Origin: Pegoplata infirma
Lineage: Eukaryota; Arthropoda; Insecta; Diptera; Anthomyiidae
Assembly (NCBI GenBank): GCA_963921195.1
Contig: OY992536.1
Coordinates: 286,087,530-286,151,529 of the forward strand
Length of the DNA stretch: 64,000 bases
Direction of reading: 5' to 3'
Shown: positions 57,006 through 64,000 of the stretch, piece by piece
Position numbering within the stretch: the stretch's first letter is position 1
How the letters are laid out: each line of letters opens with the position of its first letter
Made by a program: the position numbers and the translations under genes
Notes under the pieces: model-generated
Told to the model about the DNA's origin: nothing
Seen by the model: the letters and a program-made list of their open reading frames with translations, nothing else
The model's database searches: none

Positions 57006-58868
57006 TAGGATGGCTCGTTTTTGGGCTTTTCTCTCTGATCAAATTCTAATACCCGCCAAAAGTGTCGGTCCCCTAAGGGTAACTCACATGCAAAATATCA
57101 CCCCGATCGGAGTTTATCTTCTGTCTCCACTTTGAGCCTTAAAATTGGGGTTTTCGCAAAAAAGGACTTTTTATAAAAAAAAAAAATTAAATTTTAGTTT
57201 TTTTATTAAAATAATTAAAAAATTATTTTTGTATAATATTTGATCGTAAATACTTATATATGAAATTTAAAGATTTTACGGTATCATTAACCCGTTCAAA
57301 CTTGAAACCAAAAAAATGGCATGATTTTGGGGGCATTCTCAAAACACCTTTTTTCAAAATTTGAAAATTTTATTAAAAAAAATTTTTAAATATACCATTT
57401 TTTCTTTCTGAATTCATTAAAAACACCTTGGAGAAGAAAAATGTGAAATATGGCGGATATCCGTCGAGCCACTTTTTGGGAGTCGCGGGGGGACGTTAGC
57501 GGATTTCAAGGAAATGTTGGTTTTACCAATACTTTGGATTAATAATATCTTATAAATTTAATTTTTGTGCAAATTAACGGGTTTTTGGTGTCGTGGCATT
57601 CTTTTATATAACTTTAAGTCTGTCATGAAATCTTACCGATCTAGGACGTCTTTAACCCACATTGGCTGGGGGTCAAAAATGACCCCCGAATAAAATTTGA
57701 AGTTTAGAGCTTAAATTTTGTGCTATAAACAAGTATAAAACGGCTTTTGTGTTTTTTACCCCAACTATTATTTCGTATTATTATATTATCTTTAAAAAAA
57801 TCATTACCCCTTCTTGGTAGGGGGTCAAAAATGACCCATTCAATAAAAAATATATATTTTGTTTATATCAAAAAATTCAAGCACTATGCCTCAAAGTTTT
57901 TGCCGGGGTCATTTTTGACCCCTGGCCAATGTGGGTTAAAGATATCTTAAATATGTGAGATTTAAGGGCTGATTTAAAGTTATCTAATAGATTGCCACAA
58001 ATTAATTTTATATGAAAAAATATATACTTTTTATTGAATGGGTCATTTTTGACCCCCTACCAAGAAGGGTTAACGATTTTTTTAAAGATAATATATTTTT
58101 ACGAAATAAAAGTTGGGGTAAAAAACATAAAAGCCGTTTTATACTTGTTTTTAGCACAAAATTTAAGCTCTAAACTTCAAATTTTCCGCGGGGGTCATTT
58201 TTGACCCCCAGCCAATGTGGGTTTAAGACGTCCTAGATCTGTAAGATTTCATGACAGACTTAAAGTTATCTAATAGAATGCCACGACACCAAAAAAGCGT
58301 GAATTTGCATAAAAATGAAATTTATAAGATTTTATTAATCCAAATTGTTGATAAAACCAACATTTCCGTGAAATCCGCTAACTTCCCCCCGCGATTCCCA
58401 AAAAGTGGCTCGACGGATATCCACCATATTTCACATTTTTCTTCTCCAAGGTGTTCTTAATGAATTCAGAAAGAAAAAATGGTATATTTAAAATTTTTTT
58501 TTAATAAAATTTTCCAATTTTGAAAAAAGGTGTTTTGAGAACGCCCCCAAAATCATGCCATTTTTTTGGTATCAAGTTTGAACGGGTTAATGATACCGTA
58601 AAATCTTTAAATTTCATATTTAAGTATTAACGATCAAATATTATACAAAAATAATTTTTAATTATTTAAATAAAAAAACTTAAATTTTTTTTTTTTTTTT
58701 TTAAAAGTCCTTTTTTGCGAAAACCCCAATTTTGAGGCTCAAAGTGGAGACAGAAGATAAACTCTGATCGGAGTGATATTTTGCATGTGAGTTACCCCTA
58801 GGGGACCGACACTTTTGGCGGGTATTAGAATTTGATCAGAGAGAAAAGCCGAAAAACGAGCCACCCTA
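57006..58868. mobile_element. 1.86-kb palindromic hAT-type element
   Basis: Ends TAGGATGGCTCGTTTTT and AAAAACGAGCCACCCTA with a perfect 8-bp duplication GTATGCAA (56998-57005 and 58869-58876). Nearly the entire element is one inverted repeat centred near 57938. The arms share AAAGTGTCGGTCCCCT, GATCGGAGTTTATCTTCTGT and a palindromic motif GGGGGTCAAAAATGACCCCC. The short frames 56851-57135 and 58942-58739 are mirror translations of the two ends. No transposase. Confidence 0.93.
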
Positions 58869-59104
58869 GTATGCAATAGTTTTATGGTAGAAAAAATTCG
58901 AGCAACATGAATATTAATGCTATTTTTTTGATATATTTCCAAAAAAAAAAAATCCCTAAATGTTAAGAGTATTTAAATGTAATAGGATGACTTAATTTAA
59001 GCTTTTATTATTATAAACATCAACATTTCAGAGATGAAAAAAATGTCAAAAATGTGAAAAAAAGATTTATGAATATATTTTTGGGAAAATCCTAAAGAAA
59101 AAGT

Positions 59105-59420
59105 CTTAGGCCCGTACCAAAGAAAAATAAAAACTCTATTTTAACAAAAAATTTATTTTAAATTTTAAATTCTCTATACATTTTTTGAAAGTCGATTTTA
59201 ACAACAAAAACAATGACCCGTTCCACAAGAAAACAAAAAGTCTATTTTAACAAAAGTTTTATTTTAAATTTCAAATTTTCAATACATTTTTTGAAAGTCG
59301 ATTTTAAAAACAAAAACAATTTGTATGGAAATAAAATTAAAACCAGATTTTAAATATATTTTATTTTTCTATGGTAAGGCTGAATTTGTATGGAAATAAA
59401 ATTAAAAGTCGGTTTTAAAT
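59105..59420 (+). repeat. Short tandem duplications
   Basis: A ~117-bp unit (TCTATTTTAACAAAA ... TTTTTTGAAAGTCGATTTTA) occurs twice, followed by two ~70-bp units beginning TTTGTATGGAAATAAAATTA. Confidence 0.7.
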
Positions 59421-59523
59421 TTATTTTATTTTTCTGTGGAAAGGATGTTGCATTTTTTCTTCAAAAAATATATCTGTTTGGCCCTGTGTGGAGTGGTGAA
59501 ATTATGGACTTCAATTTCAACTA

Positions 59524-60425
59524 CACTCCAAAAAAACCTTGTCAAATTACTAGAAAAAATCTCGTAATCCCATCATAAGGCCCTATGACACTAATTTTTT
59601 TTTGTATTGATGAAATTTATGTAAACAGGGCAAATATATCACTATAGGAAATCTGAACAAGTGTGAAGAGTAAAAGAATACTAATAAAAAATAGTAAACG
59701 TCAAATTTTATTCTTGTGTTATCGATAAATTTGGTTATCAAATGACTGAATGTCAAAAAAAATGTAAAAATTTTATATATTTTTTTGACATTTATGCATT
59801 AATGATATTAAGTGTTGCCAACTTTTCTGTTTTTCATTAAATAAAGCGATTTTTTTTTGGCGGTTTTTTTAATTTATTCTGCGGGTTTTTATCAAAAAGA
59901 AAGTAATCACCACTTTTTGTTTGTTTATTTTATGTTTCTTTTTCATTTCTTCTTCTGCTGTTTCATTCCTTCAATTAATAAAAAATAAAAAACAAAAAAA
60001 TGTAGTGTCATAGGAGCTTTACCAATATTTGACAGTTTTCCTTGTTCTTTTAACAAAAAATTTTCTATCAAAATTTTATTTTTTTTTGTAAAATTAGAAT
60101 TTTTTTTGTAAAAAATATCTATTAAATTTAGGAGAATTCCTTGTAAGTTTTATTGCGCCAAAAAAATGTAAATTTAAAATTTTATTGGTGAAAAGTTTGT
60201 AAAATTAAAAAAAAAAATCTCGTAATTTTTACCAGGAATTCTCGTAAAATAGGAGCCAGCAATACATCTAGTAAAGTAACAAGAATTCCTTGTAAGTTTT
60301 ATCGCGTCCAAGAAGTTGTAAATTGACAATTTTATTGGTAAAAAGCTAGTAAATTTACGAAATTATTGGTAAAAAGCTTGTAAAATTACTAGGAATTCTC
60401 GTGAAGTAGGAAGTAGCAAAAAATG
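59524..60425 (+). repeat. CACTC-starting AT-rich repeat, interrupted copy
   Basis: Starts CACTCCAAAAAAACCTTGTC and ends GTAGCAAAAAATG, as at 26487-26815. A 443-bp element sits between 59577 and 60019. The 3' half is partly duplicated (GGAATTCTCGTAAAATAGGA and GAATTCTCGTGAAGTAGGAA). Confidence 0.65.
59577..60019. mobile_element. 443-bp TIR element (nested)
   Basis: Ends AAGGCCCTATGACACTAATT and TGTAGTGTCATAGGAGCTT are inverted repeats of about 26 bp. Comparison with uninterrupted 26520 (ATCCCATTTTACCAATATT) shows the insertion point; the duplication is not clear. Confidence 0.75.
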
Positions 60426-60580
60426 AAAATAACTCATTTTGCAGGTTTTTAAAAAGTTTTATTACAATCATTAATATGCCATTTTTTTACCGTCCACTCT
60501 AATCATAGAGGGTATATATAAGTTTGTCATTCCGGTTGTAACACCTCGAAATATTGGTCTGGGACCCCATAAGGTTTATA

Positions 60581-61889
60581 CAGTGGGCGACAATGCATTA
60601 TAAATACTAAACGTTATTATTATTAAATGAGTATTTTTATAGAAAAATGTATATAGGTAATTTATCAAGCTTGATAGCGTCTAGATTGAGTAAATAATAA
60701 ATGTGCTACAAGGGTCGATCTGGAAAATGAAATTAATTATTATATATAGACCGAGCCGACTTTTTCCAAGTTCAAACATCAAAAATTTAAAAAAAGGTCC
60801 AATAGTTCTTATTCAGTGCTCAATGTTTCCAACAACCCAAACAAACAGTGAAATTTTTTAAGTACAGTAGAAAAATCCACATCTTTTGACCTCCAATTCT
60901 TTTGACCACCAATTTTTTGTAAACAAAGAAAAGATGCTATTGTTTATTAATCTTAGTACGCCTAAGTGTAAGTCAATGAAACATAAATAAAATTATAATT
61001 TTTCTTTGTTTACAAAAAATTGGTGGGCAAAAGAATTGGAGGTCAAAAAATGTGGATTTTTTCTACTGTACTTAAAAAATTTCACTCTTTGTTTGTATTG
61101 TTGGAAAAATTATTTGAGCACTGAATAAAAACTATTGGACCTTTTTTTTAATTTCTAATGTTTGAACTTGGGAAAAATCAGCTCGGAAATATTTTTAAAA
61201 AAATGTTCTAAAAAATGTCTATAAATAATTTCATTTTCCAGATCGACCCTCGTAGCACATTTATTATTTACTCAATCTGGACGCTATTAAGCTTAAATTA
61301 AAGCTTGATATATTACCTACATACCAGGGATGGAAAAGTTAGTACTTTAGTACTTTTTTCAGTACTTTTTCACTCTCAAAGATACCGTAGTACCCCCACG
61401 ACTGATTTAGTACCTTTTCTATACCAGACAATTTCATTCATTTTTCAACCAAAATTCCAAAAATTTTCAAAAAATATCCGAAAATTGACCGATTTTCATT
61501 GGAAAATGTTTCAAAAGCTTCAAATAAATGAAATTTTTGATTTTAGCCAACCTTTATTGAAGTTTTCTCTAAAAAAGAAATGAATGAATAAGGATGTCCT
61601 CAATTTAGGAACTTTTATATTTAATTGTGCCTAGTTTCTTCTTATTCGTCACACACGAACGGCATTTGTCGTACAGAAACTCGACTTTAATTTTTTTAGT
61701 ACCATCGATGGCGAAAAAGTACTTTTTTGGTTGAGCTCCAGTACCATTTCAAAATTTCGATTTTCCATCCCTGCTACATACAGTTTTTTATAAAAATACT
61801 CATTTGATAATAACATTTAGTATTGTTAACTTTGTCTTTAATAAATTGCATCTCCTCTAAAAAAATTTCCAATGTATTGTCGCCCACTG
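60581..61889. mobile_element. 1.3-kb foldback element with CAGTGGGCGACAAT ends (nested)
   Basis: Ends CAGTGGGCGACAATGCATT and AATGTATTGTCGCCCACTG, TA on each side (60579-60580 and 61890-61891). Arms run from 60581 to about 60975 and back, sharing AAGGGTCGATCTGGAAAATG and TTTTTTGTAAACAAAGAAAA. The right arm is split by a 448-bp hAT-type MITE at 61326. A TA duplication points to Tc1/mariner-type mobilisation; inference. Confidence 0.88.
61326..61773. mobile_element. 448-bp hAT-type MITE (third nesting level)
   Basis: Ends CAGGGATGGAAAAGTTAG and GATTTTCCATCCCTG, with a perfect 8-bp duplication CTACATAC (61318-61325 and 61774-61781). Includes TTTAGTACTTTTTTCAGTAC repeats near the left end. The 92-aa frame at 61305 spans its left boundary and is not a gene. 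Confidence 0.93.
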
Positions 61890-62657
61890 TATACTCATGA
61901 TCCTCGATCGATTTTAAGACGATATAGCGATGTCCGTCCGTCCGTCTGCATGTCTGCTGTAAATACGCTAACTTTTGAAAGACTTTACGGAGGCTCCTGA
62001 AATTTGGCGTATATGTTGGCCATTTACCTGGTCAGGTTGGTGTTGCAATCCCTCAAAATCGGTCCAGTGGTTCAAAAGTTATCAGCAAAAGAGTGAATTT
62101 CGGCAAGGGTTTTTCGTGAATTTACTAGATAAAAAACAGGCTAACTTTCAAAAGACTGAAAGTGCTGAAACTTGGCATATATATTTGTCGTTCCCATTGC
62201 CTGGTTCGTATTGAATTTCAGCCAAGTCCATCCAGTGGTTCAAAAGTTATTAGCAAAACCGTGAATTTCAAATAAATTTCACCTAAAATTCACGTATTGA
62301 AACTCGTTAAACATGCTTTAAAAGCATTGGTAGATCACAGAAATATTTTAAAACGTAGTTTTGTCACTTCAAAATATTTTTACACCAAAAAAAAAAAACA
62401 CTCGAAAAAATTTTTGCACTCCAAGAAAATTTTACACTCAAAAAAAAATTTAGTAAATTTTTTTTCTTTCAAAAATTACAAAAAAAAAGTTTTTTTTACA
62501 CAAAATAAAATATTTCTAATCAAAAATGTTATTTTTTCACGTTAGAAAATTTACTATCACTTAAAAAAGGCATTGTGAAGGGTATTCATAGATTCGGCCA
62601 AGTCGAATTTAACTTTTCTAATTGATTTAATTAAATTATATTTACAACAAATGCAGG

Positions 62658-62830
62658 CGCGGATCCACGGGGGGGGGGAAAAAAGGAAATTTCCCCCCCC
62701 CAAACCGAATTCAAAAGAAAAAAAAAACGAAAAAGGAAAAAAGAAAGAAAAAGAAAGGAAAGAAAAGAAAAGAAAGAAAAGAAGAGAAGAGAGAAAAAGG
62801 AAGTGAAAAGGAAATAATCTGAAAAAAAAA
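62658..62830 (+). repeat. G10/C8 runs followed by a long purine tract
   Basis: GGGGGGGGGG at about 62669 and a C run near 62694, then about 110 bp of almost only A and G (62715-62830). The 98-aa minus-strand Phe/Leu/Ser frame is its translation, not a protein. Confidence 0.85.
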
Positions 62831-64000
62831 AATTTTCTATGAAAAATGTCCAACGATCTGAAAAAATCCCTAAATGTTTTCTATTGGAAAAATCTAGAAA
62901 TTTTTCTATAGGACAATATTTTTCTATGGAAATTCTTCTATGAAAAATGTCTAAGAATCCTAAAATGTTTCTGACTGTTAAACTTTGTCTACGTGATTAA
63001 ACTTTTCTTTATAAAAAATACAAAAAATTTTAAAGACGAAATATTTCGGAATTTTTCTAGACGAAATTTTTTTTAATTTTTCTAAATAAAAAATTGGGGA
63101 ATTTTTCTATAGAAAAAAATTGATAATTTTTCTTAGAATTTTTTTTATAGTAAAAATCTTAAAACTTTGACAATTTTTATATAAAAAATTTAACAGTTTT
63201 CTATAGGAAAAATCTGATAGTTTTTTATAGGAAAAACCTGAGAATTTTCTATATGGAAAATTTGACAATTCTTCTGGGTAAAAAGAATAGAGGAAATGCA
63301 ATGAGTGAGAATTTTTTCTAGAATTTTCAAGAATCATAAGTTTTCTTTAGAAAAAATGTTTTTATATCTTAAATTTTTTTACAGAAAAAAAAAATAAAAT
63401 TTTTCTGTAGGAAAAATAAGAATTTTATTCAGGGAAAATTTTAGAATTTTTTATACAAAAAATGCAATAGAACTTTGACTTTTTCTAAAGGAAAAATTAT
63501 ACAGCATCTGGGAGTTTTATAGGAAAAATTTCTCGGAATCTAAGTATTTTCCTTTCGAAAAATGTATCAGAATCTGAGATTATTTTTATTAGAAAGATGT
63601 CTCAGAATCTAAGACTTTTTAGTTAGGAAAAGCTGAGACCTTTTCTATAGAAAAAAGTCCTAGAATACAAGAATAAAAATTTCAGATTTTTTCTAAAGAA
63701 GAAATATCTCTGAATTTTTGAGTTTTAATATTAAAAAATATTCTAAAATCTATGACTTTTTCGATAGAAAAAATAACTCAGAATCTAAGCATTTTTCTCT
63801 AAATTCTGAGATTCTGAGAATTTTAGAGAAAATATCACAGAATATAAAAAAGATATTAGATTCCAAATTTGTTTTTAATTTGAAAAATGTCTGAGAATCC
63901 AAGATTTTTTTTGTAGAAAAAATTTCGGAGACTCAGACTCTGAGACTTTTTTTCTTAAACCTTTTTTGTAGAAAAATAGAATAAAAAAAAATATTAAGGA
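62831..64000. repeat. Degenerate TTTTCTATAGGAAAAAT / GTCTCAGAATCTGAG array
   Basis: 1.2 kb of loosely repeated TTTTTCTATAGGAAAAATC and ATGTCTCAGAATCTAAGACT, period variable (about 25-40 bp). Same family as 9120-9800. It continues beyond the window edge. Confidence 0.65.

Larger units (their letters stand above)
60484..62618 (-). mobile_element. GACG-run interspersed element, copy B (interrupted)
   Basis: Reverse orientation of copy A: AGAGGGTATATATAAGTTTG (60508), AATATTGGTCTGGGACCCCA (60550), resuming after the insertion at 61892 with ATGATCCTCGATCGATTTTA, the tetranucleotide run GTCCGTCCGTCC (61931), and ending AAGTCGAATTTAACTTTTC (62600). A 1.3-kb foldback element interrupts it at 60581-61889. 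Confidence 0.75.

Noticed and set aside
56851..57135. 94-aa ORF and the 67-aa mirror ORF at 58739-58942
   Set aside because: They share a peptide only because they read the two arms of the same inverted repeat.

Overview
This window looks like a repeat-dense, gene-poor stretch of a higher-fly nuclear genome (a calyptrate such as a blowfly or house fly is my best guess). The base composition is very AT-rich. The only protein-like sequences are relics of non-LTR retrotransposons of dipteran type. There are many short non-autonomous DNA transposons with target-site duplications, and interspersed repeats carrying a GACG/GTCC tetranucleotide run like the mini-me/DINE-1 elements described in Diptera. 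I found no host protein-coding gene, rRNA, tRNA or CRISPR array. Almost all short open frames are by-products of low-complexity or transposon DNA.

Layout. 0.5-2.2 kb: a decayed RNase H-bearing non-LTR element split by a CACTCA-ended element. 2.2-4.85 kb: a jockey/CR1-like RT fragment split by a 1.6-kb hAT-type element with a perfect 8-bp duplication, itself carrying a CCCAGC-ended element. 4.85-11.1 kb: ~125-bp tandem repeats, a GACG-type element, large foldback repeats and degenerate arrays. 11.7-20.4 kb: two inverted copies of a GC-rich 396-bp element, a foldback-related copy, another GACG-type element and a 3.2-kb TIR-bounded element filled with a dimeric ~190-bp satellite. 20.4-31.3 kb: four copies of a CACAGA-ended MITE, a 5'-truncated retroelement with a 10-bp target duplication, a GACG-type element and minisatellites. 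31.5-32.1 kb: a full CACTCA element. 33.3-37.0 kb: a 3.75-kb array of a 16-bp unit that switches strand at a perfect palindrome. 38-41.3 kb: an AT-rich inverted repeat, a 1.5-kb hAT-type element, a short hairpin MITE and an element with GAG ends and 4-bp duplications. 41.7-44.9 kb: foldback elements next to or inside an RNase H relic. 46-52.6 kb: non-LTR fragments, including the only long intact ORF (47225-50188, 987 aa, endonuclease plus reverse transcriptase), apparently inserted in opposite orientation into an older relic. 53.7-56.7 kb: five short inverted-repeat elements. 57.0-58.9 kb: a 1.86-kb nearly complete palindrome with hAT hallmarks. 59.5-62.6 kb: a GACG-type element containing a foldback that contains an hAT MITE (three levels). 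62.6-64 kb: purine tract and degenerate arrays.

The features do not form a pathway. They record successive insertions, and the nesting gives a relative chronology: oldest are the 125-bp arrays, degenerate TTTTCTATAGGAAAA-type arrays and RNase H relics; then GACG-type elements and foldbacks; youngest are the hAT MITEs with perfect duplications and the intact 987-aa retroelement. All calls come from reading the sequence by eye; family names rest on motifs, terminal sequences and target duplications, not on searches.
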